Positions 8,280 to 17,250 of a DNA stretch of 64,000 bases are shown piece by piece. This stretch comes from Actinomycetaceae bacterium (GTDB lineage: Bacteria > Actinomycetota > Actinomycetes > Actinomycetales > Actinomycetaceae), in assembly GCA_030537735.1 (NCBI GenBank), contig JAUNVG010000001.1:124001-188000 (forward strand), in the 5' to 3' direction. The first letter of the stretch is position 1, and each line of letters begins with the position of its first letter. A model generated the notes under the pieces. It worked only from the letters and a program-made list of their open reading frames with translations, did not search any database and had not been told where the DNA came from. A program made the translations under genes and the position numbers.

Positions 8280-9455
8280 ATGCACCCGAGCGAACTTTTA
8301 GAAATCGACACCAACGTCAACTACCACGCGCCCATACTCCTATGCCACCTGTATGGCGCCACCGACGCCGGGAACGCCGGTGGACTCGCGGTAGAACAAC
8401 TACTCGCATCCCTTCCCAGCCAGAGGGTCGCGACCTTCGACACCGACATGCTCATCGACTACCGCTCCCACCGCCCGATCCTCACGGTAGAGAACTGGAC
8501 GGTAGTGGACATGGAAACCCCAGAAATCGCCCTCGACCTGGTACACGACGATGCCGGACTGCCGATCCTGATCCTGCACGGACCTGAGCCCGACACCAAA
8601 TGGCAACGCTTCTCCCACGCGGTGGCGGACTTCGCGCAGGCCGCCGGAGTGGAAGTATGCGTCTCCCTCAAAGGCATGCCCGCCACCATTCCGCACACCC
8701 GCCCCACCCTGGTGCACGTGCAGTCAACCGACAGGGAACTAACCCAAGGGCAAACCGACATGGGGGAGGACCTGCGTTTGCCAGCGTCAGCAAATACTTT
8801 CCTGCACTTCTGGCTCGCCTCCCAAGGCATAGACGGAATCACCTTCCTAGCGGCCGTGCCCTTCTACATGTCCGGCATGGACTACCCCCAAGCCACCCTG
8901 GCGCTACTTAACCGCATGGGGTCAACACTGGAACTATCCCTACCCATGGGCAACATCGTTGCAGGCACCCAAGCGATGGATCGGTCTTTAGAAGAATCAG
9001 TCGAAAACAACGAAGAACTAGCAACCCTGGTCGAAGGACTAGAACAGCACTTCGATGAGCGCATCGAGGCACTCAAATCCGCAGGCAACGCCGACCCCAC
9101 ACAATCGGGGGAAAGCTTCGCCCGGGACTTTGCCCAGATCGCTCGCGGAGAAGACGGGGCGAGTGCGAAGTTCGGCGACACCAATATCGACACCGATGCC
9201 CTGGCGGCAACCATCGAACGATACCTGGCGCGCGCGGAAGATATTTTGGACGAAGATGGGGAAGGCCCATCGGGTCAGACTGTGGTTAGGCCCGATGCTG
9301 CCAACAGCGCTGGACCGGCCAAGCACCGCGCTCGTCACCGCAAGCCTCGGCCTTGGGAAGTCGCCGAGCAAGCCCCGCAACTACCCGACAACCGTGATGG
9401 TGCCAGCGGCGGGGAAGATGAAGACAAGCCAAACCACGGGCAAACCCAGCCGTAA
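8280..9455 (+). CDS. PAC2 family protein
   Basis: A 391-residue PAC2-domain protein. The domain covers about residues 15-270 (PILLCHLYGATDAGNAGG near the start, TFLAAVPFYMSGMDYPQATL later). The C-terminal 120 residues are acidic and then basic/Pro-rich and look disordered. GGAGGAGG lies a few bases before the ATG, which fixes the start. PAC2 takes its name from the eukaryotic proteasome assembly chaperone; actinobacterial members (such as Rv2125) form trimers and have no proven role. It is transcribed divergently from the HelR gene across a 200-base gap holding no recognisable site. The function remains unknown. Confidence 0.88.
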   Translation: MHPSELLEIDTNVNYHAPILLCHLYGATDAGNAGGLAVEQLLASLPSQRVATFDTDMLIDYRSHRPILTVENWTVVDMETPEIALDLVHDDAGLPILILHGPEPDTKWQRFSHAVADFAQAAGVEVCVSLKGMPATIPHTRPTLVHVQSTDRELTQGQTDMGEDLRLPASANTFLHFWLASQGIDGITFLAAVPFYMSGMDYPQATLALLNRMGSTLELSLPMGNIVAGTQAMDRSLEESVENNEELATLVEGLEQHFDERIEALKSAGNADPTQSGESFARDFAQIARGEDGASAKFGDTNIDTDALAATIERYLARAEDILDEDGEGPSGQTVVRPDAANSAGPAKHRARHRKPRPWEVAEQAPQLPDNRDGASGGEDEDKPNHGQTQP

Positions 9456-9584
9456 ATTAGTGAATTAGCTGCCCCGAGTGGCCAGGTAACGGCCACGCGG
9501 CTGGCAGTAGGGGCGTGTGCTGGCTGAGCGAGTTTAGTGACCGCGCCAGTGCAGCGACCTCAGGAAGAAGCCTGGCGTGGCAGG

Positions 9585-10463
9585 CTACGCGCTGGTATCA
9601 GCAGGTAAATCCTGGGCCGGAGTCGACACCAAAGCCGCCGTGCTGCCAATCCAACGTTTCAAATCAGCGCCGCTCAAAACTCGCACCGGGAACGGCAGGC
9701 GCCGCAGTCCGCGCGTGGCCTCATCCCACGCTTGGCTCACCTCAGGGCGGTTGGTGGCAACCAACACCAGGTTCCCGCGCCTACCGTTGGAAAGCACCTT
9801 CCCCTCACCGATCAGCCAACAACTGCGGAACAGGGAAGTCACCGCAGCGCAATCAACGCGCGCATCCAACCCCTTACCGTGCCCAATGTTGGCCACCAAC
9901 ACCCCCTGGGGGCGCAGCACCCGGCGGCAATGGTTAAAGAAATCCAAGGTCCGCACCTGCCTGGGGGTCTGCGCCCCAGCAAACACGTCCCGCACCACCA
10001 CATCCATCGACTGCGGAGCAATCGCAGCCACCGCGCTGGCAGCGTCCTCAACCCGAATTCGCAACCTGGGTGAGCGCGGCAGGTCAAATAGTTGGCGACA
10101 GGCATCAGCAATCGCGGGATTGATCTCCACCGCTACCTGGTTCGAACCGGGACGGTGAGTTTCCCACGCCCACGCCAGTGAACACCCGCAGCCACCCAAA
10201 TGCAGTGCGCGCAAAGCCTGCGGGCGCGGAAAGAAACCATCAACCACCGCAGTCATCTGCTGCATGTACTCAAAATCCAAATCCCCCGGATCAGCCAGGT
10301 TAATGGCAGAAGACTCATAATCACCCAAGAAAATCGTGGCCCGCTGCTGATCCACTCGCACCGTCAAGGTAGTGTCACCCACATCTACCTGCACACCGTC
10401 GTAAAGCCTCAGCTGGTCCTCAGCGCCCTTCGAACGAGGGTGCTTGCCACGTCGTTTCGCCAT
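9585..10463 (-). CDS. Spermidine-synthase-like methyltransferase-fold protein
   Basis: A 292-residue protein with a Rossmann-like fold of the spermidine synthase family. The SAM-type glycine loop is LHLGGCGCSLAWAW, the acidic residue binding the cofactor ribose is in VAVEINPAI, and VVVRDVFAG replaces the usual DxxDP-type active site stretch. The polyamine-synthase signature is incomplete, so it may be a methyltransferase or an orphan family member. The start MAKRRGKHPR was preferred over an upstream in-frame codon because the longer form would run into the dinB promoter region. The gene is divergent from dinB with about 50 bases between them. Confidence 0.75.
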   Translation of the reverse strand: MAKRRGKHPRSKGAEDQLRLYDGVQVDVGDTTLTVRVDQQRATIFLGDYESSAINLADPGDLDFEYMQQMTAVVDGFFPRPQALRALHLGGCGCSLAWAWETHRPGSNQVAVEINPAIADACRQLFDLPRSPRLRIRVEDAASAVAAIAPQSMDVVVRDVFAGAQTPRQVRTLDFFNHCRRVLRPQGVLVANIGHGKGLDARVDCAAVTSLFRSCWLIGEGKVLSNGRRGNLVLVATNRPEVSQAWDEATRGLRRLPFPVRVLSGADLKRWIGSTAALVSTPAQDLPADTSA

Positions 10464-10513
10464 AGGATGAACGGTATCAACACCATTTAAGGGAAGCGAA
10501 ATCTGAACCTGCC

Positions 10514-11746
10514 ATGTCGACCTCACCGCGCACTAACGCCGCTCGCCGCAACTGGGGCGAAGACGATAGCGGTGCCCACATCCTGCACGTGGACATGGAC
10601 TCATTCTTCGCCAGCGTCGAAATCGCCCTCGATCCCACGTTGCGTGACCGCCCCCTGATCGTGGGCGGCAAGTCCGACCGGTCGGTAGTAACCTCCGCCA
10701 CCTACGACGTGCGCGCCCTCGGGGTGAGCGCAGGGATGCCGATCCTGAGAGCCCGCCGCCTCGCCCCGCACGCGCTGGTGGTTGCCAGCCACCGGGAAGC
10801 CTACCGTGAATACTCAGCCAAGGTCATGGAAATCCTGCGGTCCTTCACCCCGCAGGTGGAAGTAGTAAGCATCGATGAGGCCTATTTGGATGTCTCCGGC
10901 GCGCGCTTGCACCTGGGGCGGCCAAGCAAGATAGCGACCATGATACGCGCTCGTATTCACCGCGAACTTGGGCTTCCCGCCTCGGTGGGGATAGGGGAGT
11001 CTAAAACGGTGGCGAAGATAGCTTCCTCCCACGCCAAGCCTGACGGGATGCTGTTGGTGCCTGCCAGTAAAACCGTGGAGTTCTTACACTGCCTGCCGGT
11101 GGGGGCGCTGCCGGGAGTGGGAGGACGCACCCGGCAGGTACTGGAAACCGCGGGAGTTGAAACCGTAGCGGAACTAGCGGCGGTGCCTCTATCGCGATTG
11201 CAATCCCTGCTGGGGGTAGCAGCCGCCCACCACTTGCGTGAAGTTGCCAATGGCGTTGACCGGCGCCGGGTGACAACTGTGAGAGTGGAAAAATCGGTGG
11301 GAGCAGAGGAAACCTTCGCCACCAACCTCACTACCGTGGAACAGTTGGCGCCCGTGATTCTTGCGCAGTCCCACGACTGTGCGCGGCGGCTACGTAAACG
11401 CCAAATGGTGGGGTGGACCGTGGGGATTAAGGTGCGCTCGGGTGACTTCACCACCGTAACCCGCTCCGTTACGCTACCCGGCCCCACCGATTCCGGGCAG
11501 GTGGTCGCCGGGCGGGCGATGGAGCTGCTGCGTCGCTACGGGATACCGCGCACCGGAGTGCGGCTGGTGGGAGTGCGGGTGGAAAACCTGCAGTCGCGCG
11601 CCGCCGGGGTGGCAGTGGCATTGGACGAGGACGGTGACAGCGTCAGCGCCGAGCGGGCGATGGACCGCATACAGCAGCGTTTCGGTCAGCAAGCCATCGG
11701 ACCGGCGAGTTTGCTGCCAGGCAGTGGGCAACGCGGACAAAAATAG
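10514..11746 (+). CDS. dinB: DNA polymerase IV (Y family)
   Basis: A 410-residue Y-family polymerase for lesion bypass. Catalytic acidic residues are seen in HVDMDSFFASVE and VVSIDEAYLDVSGA. The thumb helix-hairpin-helix is LPGVGGRTRQVLE, and the little-finger domain covers about residues 240-375. Many actinobacterial DinB proteins carry a QLxLx(F) clamp-binding motif after the little finger; here that region reads GVAVALDEDGD and no clear clamp motif is visible. No LexA box was found in the short upstream gap, so it appears not to be SOS-controlled directly, unlike imuA' and dnaE2 in this window. Confidence 0.95.
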   Translation: MSTSPRTNAARRNWGEDDSGAHILHVDMDSFFASVEIALDPTLRDRPLIVGGKSDRSVVTSATYDVRALGVSAGMPILRARRLAPHALVVASHREAYREYSAKVMEILRSFTPQVEVVSIDEAYLDVSGARLHLGRPSKIATMIRARIHRELGLPASVGIGESKTVAKIASSHAKPDGMLLVPASKTVEFLHCLPVGALPGVGGRTRQVLETAGVETVAELAAVPLSRLQSLLGVAAAHHLREVANGVDRRRVTTVRVEKSVGAEETFATNLTTVEQLAPVILAQSHDCARRLRKRQMVGWTVGIKVRSGDFTTVTRSVTLPGPTDSGQVVAGRAMELLRRYGIPRTGVRLVGVRVENLQSRAAGVAVALDEDGDSVSAERAMDRIQQRFGQQAIGPASLLPGSGQRGQK

Positions 11747-11866
11747 GAAAAATCCACCAAGAGCTCTAAACTAGATTTAAGTGTGTAACCTACTGCACTT
11801 GGATACCACTTAGGAATCGTCCGTAGGGCCAAGGCCCCGTGAGCGCAAAGCAAGGAGGCGAAGAAG

Positions 11867-12262
11867 ATGCCATTATCCGATGAAGAGCGCGCCATCTTGG
11901 AACAAATGGAGCAAGAGCTGCGTCGGGAAGATCCGCGCTTTGCCAGCACCATGGCGTCCTCGCAACGGCAGCGGGCAACCTCCGCGCCAACACTACGTCA
12001 GCGCCGATCACCGCGCCGCATAGCGGTAGGCGGCACCGCCCTGGTAGTGGGGCAAATCGTTATGCTGATGGGGATCTCCCTACCTCAACTATGGATGACT
12101 ATCCTGGTTGGCATCGCCGGATTCGGGTTGATGCTCGGCGGCGTACTCTACGCCCTGTCGCGATCAGAAACCGCAGTCTACGAAGATGAGATTCCCCCCG
12201 CCGGGCGCACTGAGTCATTCATGGAACGTCAAGAACGGCTGTGGAACGACCGGCAACGCTGA
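11867..12262 (+). CDS. DUF3040 small membrane protein
   Basis: A 131-residue protein beginning MPLSDEERAILEQMEQELRR, with DPRFAST shortly after, which is the hallmark start of DUF3040 proteins of actinobacteria. Two membrane segments follow (about residues 53-70 and 74-93). AAGGAGG lies about 9 bases upstream of the ATG. Family members often sit near mraZ and the division cluster; here the gene sits between dinB and glgC. Function is unknown. Confidence 0.9.
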   Translation: MPLSDEERAILEQMEQELRREDPRFASTMASSQRQRATSAPTLRQRRSPRRIAVGGTALVVGQIVMLMGISLPQLWMTILVGIAGFGLMLGGVLYALSRSETAVYEDEIPPAGRTESFMERQERLWNDRQR

Positions 12263-12289
12263 CGAAACGTCGCTACTGGAATACTTCAA

Positions 12290-12318
12290 GGGCCTGGGCA
12301 GGTGAACTGCCCAGGCCC
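12290..12318. terminator. Hairpin terminator between DUF3040 gene and glgC
   Basis: A perfect 12-base inverted repeat GGGCCTGGGCAG (12290-12301) / CTGCCCAGGCCC (12307-12318) with a 5-base loop lies between two converging genes. There is no long T tract on either side, but the stem is very GC-rich. Confidence 0.75.
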
Positions 12319-12337
12319 TAACTAATGGGGAAACTCG

Positions 12338-13576
12338 CTACTTAAGGATCTGCATTCCCTTCGGAACCACGGTGATACCGGACTCGGTCACCGTCAGGCC
12401 ACGGGAACGGTCGAGTTCTAAGTCCAACCCGATCTCGACGCCCTCGCCGATGACGACATTCTTATCCAAAATCGCCTTCGACACCACCGCGTTACGACCG
12501 ACCCGGCAACCATCCATCAGCACCGAGTCAACCACCTTCGCCCAAGAGTGGACATATACGCCCGGGGACAGCACCGAACGCACCACTTCACCACCGGAAA
12601 CAATCACTCCGGGGGAAATGAGGGAGTCAATCGCGTGCCCCATGCGCGTGCCCGCGTCACCGTAGACGAACTTCGCCGGAGGCAAGTACCCGGGAATCTG
12701 GGTCAGCGTCGGCCACGACAGGTTGTACAGGTTGAAGATCGGGTGAACCGAAATCAAATCCATATTGGCTTCGTAGAAAGCATCCAACGTACCAACGTCA
12801 CGCCAGTAGTCACGGTCACGCTCAGAGGAACCCGGAACTTCGTTGGCGATGAAGTCGTAGACACCGCAGCCACCGTTTTCCACGAACCAGGGAACAATGT
12901 TGCCACCCATGTCGTGCTTGGAATCTTCGTTAGCGGCATCCTCACGCAAGGCCTTAACCAAGGCTTCGGTGGTGAACACGTAGTTCCCCATGGATGCCAG
13001 GAAAGAATTCGGATCGTCGGGAAGGCCCTCAGTGGTCTCGGGCTTTTCCAAGAACTCCAAAATCCGGCCATTTTCAGCGCGAATAACACCGAAGGACGAA
13101 GACAACTCCAGTGGCTGGCGGATACCGGCAACCGTACAAGGCAAACCGGATTCAATGTGGTGGTCAACCATCTGGGAGAAATCCATGCGGTAAATATTGT
13201 CAGCGCCGACAATCACCACGTAGTCGGGGCGCTCATCGTCAACGATGTTCAAAGACTGGTAGATCGCATCTGCCGAACCCAGGTACCAGTGCGGTCCGCG
13301 ACGCTGCTGCGCGGGAACCGGAGCCACGTAGTTACCTAAAAGAGTCGACATGCGCCACGTCTTAGTGACGTGCCGGTCAAGTGAGTGCGACTTGTACTGC
13401 GTCAGTACCACCACACGCAAATAACCGGAGTTAACGATATTGGAAAGCGCGAAGTCAATCAGGCGGAAATGCCCCCCGAAGGGTACCGCCGGCTTCGCAC
13501 GATCGTTGGTTAACGGCATGAGGCGTTTACCTTCGCCACCTGCCAGGACTATTGCTAATACTCTTGGTGTGCTCAT
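12338..13576 (-). CDS. glgC: Glucose-1-phosphate adenylyltransferase
   Basis: A 412-residue ADP-glucose pyrophosphorylase (glucose-1-P + ATP to ADP-glucose + PPi). The nucleotidyltransferase domain begins with [20 protein letters not shown]. The glucose-1-P site is in ILEFLEKPE, and [11 protein letters not shown] carries the catalytic Asp region. The C-terminal left-handed beta-helix has isoleucine-patch repeats ([20 protein letters not shown]). It faces the GlgM/GlgA-type glycosyltransferase, the same divergent pair as in mycobacteria (Rv1213/Rv1212c). The minus-strand TATTCT lies 6 bases before the ATG, so the mRNA is probably leaderless. Confidence 0.97.
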   Translation of the reverse strand: MSTPRVLAIVLAGGEGKRLMPLTNDRAKPAVPFGGHFRLIDFALSNIVNSGYLRVVVLTQYKSHSLDRHVTKTWRMSTLLGNYVAPVPAQQRRGPHWYLGSADAIYQSLNIVDDERPDYVVIVGADNIYRMDFSQMVDHHIESGLPCTVAGIRQPLELSSSFGVIRAENGRILEFLEKPETTEGLPDDPNSFLASMGNYVFTTEALVKALREDAANEDSKHDMGGNIVPWFVENGGCGVYDFIANEVPGSSERDRDYWRDVGTLDAFYEANMDLISVHPIFNLYNLSWPTLTQIPGYLPPAKFVYGDAGTRMGHAIDSLISPGVIVSGGEVVRSVLSPGVYVHSWAKVVDSVLMDGCRVGRNAVVSKAILDKNVVIGEGVEIGLDLELDRSRGLTVTESGITVVPKGMQILK

Positions 13577-13582
13577 AATCCC

Positions 13583-13588
13583 AGAATA
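13583..13588 (-). promoter_or_regulatory. Candidate -10 element of a leaderless glgC transcript
   Basis: TATTCT on the minus strand is followed by exactly 6 bases and then the glgC ATG (13576). No Shine-Dalgarno sequence lies between them. The expected transcription start would fall at or within a base or two of the ATG. Confidence 0.55.
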
Positions 13589-13679
13589 ACTGTGATGAAC
13601 CCCTCTCGTGGTGTCATTGAGTCAGCTACCGTTAAGTACATAGACAGTTTTTCCACAAAACCACCCCAGGAAGGCGATT

Positions 13680-14909
13680 ATGCGCGTCGATCTACTCACC
13701 CGCGAATACCCCCCACACATCTACGGCGGAGCCGGTGTACACGTAAACGAACTGGCCCGGGTACTGCGTGAACTCATAGACGTTCGCGTCCACGCCTTCG
13801 ACGGACCGCGCGAACCCGGCCAGCCCGGAGCAGACGAAGGCGTCACCGGATACAGCAACCTTCCCGCCCTCGCTGAGGCCAACCCGGCGCTGCAGACACT
13901 CGGCGTGGACCTACTGATGGCGCAGGGAGCTGAAGGCACCGACCTGGTGCACTCCCACACCTGGTACGCCAACATGGCAGGCCACTGGGCGCACCTGCTG
14001 CACGACGTGCCGCACGTAATCTCCGCCCACTCCCTGGAACCGCTGCGCCCCTGGAAAGCCGAACAACTCGGCGGGGGATACCGGCTATCGTCGTACGCGG
14101 AAAAAACCGCCTACGAAGGAGCCGACGGAATCATCGCGGTATCTCACGGTATGCGCGATGACATCCTGCGCGCCTACCCCAGCATCAACCCGGAGAAAGT
14201 CCACGTCGTCCACAACGGGATCGACCTAGCTGACTGGGCCGCCCCTGAAACCGCGGAAGAAAAGGAAATCGCCGCCTCCGTCCTCGCCCGCTATGGGATC
14301 GACCCGGACCTACCTACCGTGGTGTTCGTTGGGCGTATCACCCGGCAAAAGGGACTACCGCACCTGCTGCGCGCCCTGCGGCAAGTCCCGCAAGACACTC
14401 AGATTGTGCTGTGCGCGGGAGCTCCCGACACGCCCGGAATCAAGAGGGAAGTAGAAGGGCTGATTGAGGAACTACGCAGCGAACGCGACCACGTGCACTT
14501 CATTACCGAAATGCTGCCGCGACCGGAACTGGTAGGGGTACTGGATGCCGCCACCGTGTTCGTCACGCCCTCCATCTACGAGCCACTGGGAATCGTGAAC
14601 CTGGAAGCCATGGCAGTGGGCCTGCCCGTGGTGGGCACCGCTACCGGAGGTATTCCCGACGTGATTGTCGATGGAGAAACCGGCTTCCTCGTACCCATCG
14701 AGCAAAAGACCGACGGATCGGGAACCCCACTGAACCCGGAGAAATTCGAAAGCGACCTGGCTGAACGCCTAACCCGTGTGCTCCAAGATGAATCGCTGGC
14801 GAAGAAGATGGGGCAGGCGGGACGTAAACGCGCTGAAGAACAGTTCACCTGGAAGAAGATCGGGGAAGAAACCGTGAAGCTCTACGGTGATATCCTCGCC
14901 GGAGCCTAG
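13680..14909 (+). CDS. glgA: GT4 glycosyltransferase, glycogen synthase / maltose-1-phosphate synthase (GlgM type)
   Basis: A 409-residue GT4 glucosyltransferase that uses ADP-glucose. The N-terminal glycogen-synthase-like loop is REYPPHIYGGAGVHVNEL, the acceptor region has HSHTWYANMAGHW and SAHSLEPLRPWK, and the C-terminal nucleotide site shows FVGRITRQKG and the E-x7-E motif in PSIYEPLGIVNLEAMAVG. It is usually annotated glgA in corynebacteria and actinomycetes, while the mycobacterial orthologue Rv1212c (GlgM) makes alpha-maltose-1-phosphate. Which product is made here cannot be told from sequence; glgE and glgB are not in the window. AAGGCGATT precedes the ATG. Confidence 0.92.
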   Translation: MRVDLLTREYPPHIYGGAGVHVNELARVLRELIDVRVHAFDGPREPGQPGADEGVTGYSNLPALAEANPALQTLGVDLLMAQGAEGTDLVHSHTWYANMAGHWAHLLHDVPHVISAHSLEPLRPWKAEQLGGGYRLSSYAEKTAYEGADGIIAVSHGMRDDILRAYPSINPEKVHVVHNGIDLADWAAPETAEEKEIAASVLARYGIDPDLPTVVFVGRITRQKGLPHLLRALRQVPQDTQIVLCAGAPDTPGIKREVEGLIEELRSERDHVHFITEMLPRPELVGVLDAATVFVTPSIYEPLGIVNLEAMAVGLPVVGTATGGIPDVIVDGETGFLVPIEQKTDGSGTPLNPEKFESDLAERLTRVLQDESLAKKMGQAGRKRAEEQFTWKKIGEETVKLYGDILAGA

Positions 14910-14928
14910 TGGGATATATGATGGGAGC

Positions 14929-15762
14929 ATGGACCAAGGAAAGAACGTAGTTGAACTAGCAAACGTTGAAGTCCGCCGGCAAGGGCGCCCTATCGTAAAG
15001 GACCTTGATTGGACCGTTAGACCCGGCGAAAACTGGGTTATCTTAGGGCCGAACGGAGCCGGTAAGACAACCTTGGTGCAGATGCTGACAGGGCGGGTGT
15101 TCCCGTCCTACCGGCAAGACACTCCCGCTACCGCGAAGGTATTGAACTATCGGCTCGGACGCGTTGACCTAAGCGAACTACGCACAGTTGTTGGCATCGC
15201 GTCCGCAGCCGAACGCGCCCTGCTACCTGGTGACCAGCCAGTTATTGACGCCCTCATGTCGGTGCTCTACGGTCGCTCGGTGCGCGGGCGAGAGGAATAC
15301 GAAGACACTGACCTGCAGCGAGCCCACGACCTGCTGCATATCTTCGGTATCGCTCACCTTGCGCCGCGACAGTTGCGTACCCTGTCGGAAGGGGAAACCC
15401 AACGCGTTCACATTGCGCGCGCCCTGATGACGGACCCGCAGATACTGATACTGGATGAACCCACCGCCGGCCTGGATCTGGGGGCACGCGAACTTTTGAT
15501 GCTGGCACTTGAAGAGATCGCCGCCGACAAGCGCGCCCCGGCGCTGATCTTGGTGACCCACCACGTGGAGGAAATTCCGCGCGGCTTCACCCACGCGGCA
15601 CTGATGAACGAAGGTGCGATTGTTAGCTCCGGCCCGATCGAGGACGTGCTGGTAGATGACGTGGTCTCTTCCACCTTTGGGCTGCCGTTGAAAGTGAGCT
15701 TGGTGGAGGGACGCTGGTCGGCGCGCGCAATAGGCGAGGCGGATATCTCCACCCAGCTGTAA
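14929..15762 (+). CDS. ABC transporter ATP-binding protein, YlmA type
   Basis: A 277-residue ABC ATPase. Walker A is LGPNGAGKTTLVQML, the signature motif is LSEGETQRVHIARAL (the usual GGQ replaced by EGE), Walker B is ILILDEPTAGLDLG and the H-loop is VTHHVEEIP. No membrane partner is adjacent, and the family (YlmA-like, often annotated iron ABC ATPase) commonly stands without one. The ATG at 14929 is used because longer in-frame starts lie inside glgA. It is the first gene of a run with nfeD and the SPFH gene. The substrate, if any, cannot be given. Confidence 0.88.
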   Translation: MDQGKNVVELANVEVRRQGRPIVKDLDWTVRPGENWVILGPNGAGKTTLVQMLTGRVFPSYRQDTPATAKVLNYRLGRVDLSELRTVVGIASAAERALLPGDQPVIDALMSVLYGRSVRGREEYEDTDLQRAHDLLHIFGIAHLAPRQLRTLSEGETQRVHIARALMTDPQILILDEPTAGLDLGARELLMLALEEIAADKRAPALILVTHHVEEIPRGFTHAALMNEGAIVSSGPIEDVLVDDVVSSTFGLPLKVSLVEGRWSARAIGEADISTQL

Positions 15763-15784
15763 CTGGCGACAAGAAGGAGGAAGA

Positions 15785-16246
15785 ATGAGTATTTGGTGGT
15801 GGCTAATAATCGCCCTCGCGCTAGCGGGGGTAGAGGTTGCAACTGCGGATCTTATTTTCCTCATGTTTGCTGGAGGGGCAGCAGCGGCCGGCGTGAGCCA
15901 GTTAGCGGGATTGGGACTGGCCGGCCAAGCCGGGGTTTTCGCGGTGGTATCCATTGTGCTGCTAATCTTCGTGCGGCCCTGGGCGAAAAGCTTCCTACAA
16001 CGTAAGACGCCCGACATTAAAACCAACGCTCAAGCCCTGGTGGGGCAGACAGCGACAGTTACTAAAACCCTCACCGCTTCAGGTGGTTTAGTGCGCCTTA
16101 GTGGGGAAATCTGGACAGCTCGCCTACAGCATGCCGATGCCAACACCGCGCTGGCCGTGGGCACAACGGTAACCGTGGTTGAGATAGATGGCGCTACCGC
16201 CGTGGTTGCCAGCGACGCTGACTGCTCAACTCCCTCACCGCACTGA
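15785..16246 (+). CDS. NfeD family membrane protein
   Basis: A 153-residue short-form NfeD protein (NfeD1b type). Two to three membrane segments occupy about residues 1-65 (WWWLIIALALAGVEVATADL and GVFAVVSIVLLIFVRPW). A C-terminal OB-fold domain follows (ALVGQTATVTKTL, then GEIWTARLQ). AGAAGGAGGA precedes the ATG. NfeD proteins pair with SPFH/stomatin proteins to organise membrane domains and assist membrane quality control; here the next gene is exactly such an SPFH protein, so the two are a functional pair by family knowledge and position. Confidence 0.92.
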   Translation: MSIWWWLIIALALAGVEVATADLIFLMFAGGAAAAGVSQLAGLGLAGQAGVFAVVSIVLLIFVRPWAKSFLQRKTPDIKTNAQALVGQTATVTKTLTASGGLVRLSGEIWTARLQHADANTALAVGTTVTVVEIDGATAVVASDADCSTPSPH

Positions 16247-16303
16247 GTCCGCGCTTGCGCCCAGCGGCGGACCGCTAGTTTCGTTAAATAAGAAGGAGGC
16301 GAA

Positions 16304-17191
16304 ATGCCATTACCTGACTTTTCCATTATTTTCATGCTGCTACTGGTTGCCTTCGCAGTCATCACCTTGGTGAGGGCGGTGCGGATCGTTCCGCAATCAC
16401 GCGCCCTGGTGATTGAACGCCTAGGTAAGTTCAGCTCCATCATGTACGCCGGTTTGCACGTAATCGTGCCATTCATTGACCGGGTAGCGGCGCAGGTAGA
16501 TTTGCGTGAACAAGTCACCTCCTTCCCCCCGCAGCCGGTCATTACCGCCGATAACGTCGTGGTTTCCATTGACTCGGTAATCTACTACCAGGTGACCGAT
16601 CCGAAGGCTGTCACCTACGAAATCGCGAACTACATTCAAGCCATTGAGCAGCTAACGGTAACTACCTTGCGTAACGTTATCGGCGCCATGGACTTAGAAC
16701 AAACACTGACCTCACGCGACCAGATCAACGGACAGCTGCGCGGAGTGCTGGATGAAGCCACCGGACGTTGGGGGATCCGCGTTAACCGGGTGGAACTCAA
16801 AGCCATCGACCCGCCGCCGTCAATCCAGCAGGCCATGGAACAGCAGCTGCGGGCAGAACGCGACAAGCGCGCCGCTATTTTGAAAGCCGAAGGCGTGCGC
16901 CAGTCACAGATCCTGGAAGCCGAAGGTGAGAAGCAATCGCGCGTACTGCGGGCCGAGGGCGTGGCGCGAGCGAAAGTGCTGGAAGCCGAAGGTGAAGCCA
17001 AAGCCATCACCACGGTTTTCCACTCCATCCACGAAGGTAACCCGGATCCGAAGTTGCTGGCCTACAAGTATCTAGAGATGCTGCCACAGCTGTCGGAAGG
17101 GGAAGGCTCCAAGGTGTGGGTGGTGCCGACCGAACTCACCGCCGCCTTGAAATCAATCAGCACCGGGTTTTCCGGTGACGATGACAAGTAG
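16304..17191 (+). CDS. SPFH/Band 7 (stomatin-like, QmcA) membrane protein
   Basis: A 295-residue stomatin/prohibitin-like protein. An N-terminal membrane segment (IIFMLLLVAFAVITLVRAV, residues about 7-25) is followed by the SPFH domain (VPQSRALVIERLGKFSSI to about residue 185) and a charged Ala/Glu coiled coil with repeated LKAEG / LEAEGE / LRAEG units at about residues 190-245. It forms large oligomers on the cytoplasmic face of the membrane. AGAAGGAGG precedes the ATG. It lies directly after nfeD; the pair is a standard functional module. Confidence 0.94.
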   Translation: MPLPDFSIIFMLLLVAFAVITLVRAVRIVPQSRALVIERLGKFSSIMYAGLHVIVPFIDRVAAQVDLREQVTSFPPQPVITADNVVVSIDSVIYYQVTDPKAVTYEIANYIQAIEQLTVTTLRNVIGAMDLEQTLTSRDQINGQLRGVLDEATGRWGIRVNRVELKAIDPPPSIQQAMEQQLRAERDKRAAILKAEGVRQSQILEAEGEKQSRVLRAEGVARAKVLEAEGEAKAITTVFHSIHEGNPDPKLLAYKYLEMLPQLSEGEGSKVWVVPTELTAALKSISTGFSGDDDK

Positions 17192-17200
17192 TTACACGCT

Positions 17201-17225
17201 GTTGCCCGGGAAAGCCCCGGGCAAC
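17201..17225 (+). terminator. GC-rich hairpin after the SPFH gene
   Basis: Perfect 10-base arms GTTGCCCGGG (17201-17210) and CCCGGGCAAC (17216-17225) with a 5-base loop, 10 bases after the SPFH stop. No T tract follows, so it may be a weak terminator or an mRNA-stabilising stem separating this unit from glnA2. Confidence 0.6.
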
Positions 17226-17250
17226 AAGTGAAACGGGTTAGGGAAACGAA

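Noticed and set aside
10464..10513. A LexA box before dinB
   Set aside because: No GAAC-N4-GTTC-like sequence is present in the short gap upstream of dinB.
12548..13339. A 263-codon open frame on the plus strand opposite glgC
   Set aside because: It is antisense to a well-conserved enzyme and its translation shows no recognisable domain.
15223..16026. A 267-codon open frame on the minus strand opposite the ABC ATPase and nfeD genes
   Set aside because: It covers two genes and a ribosome binding site in antisense; the protein is compositionally odd and unlike any family.
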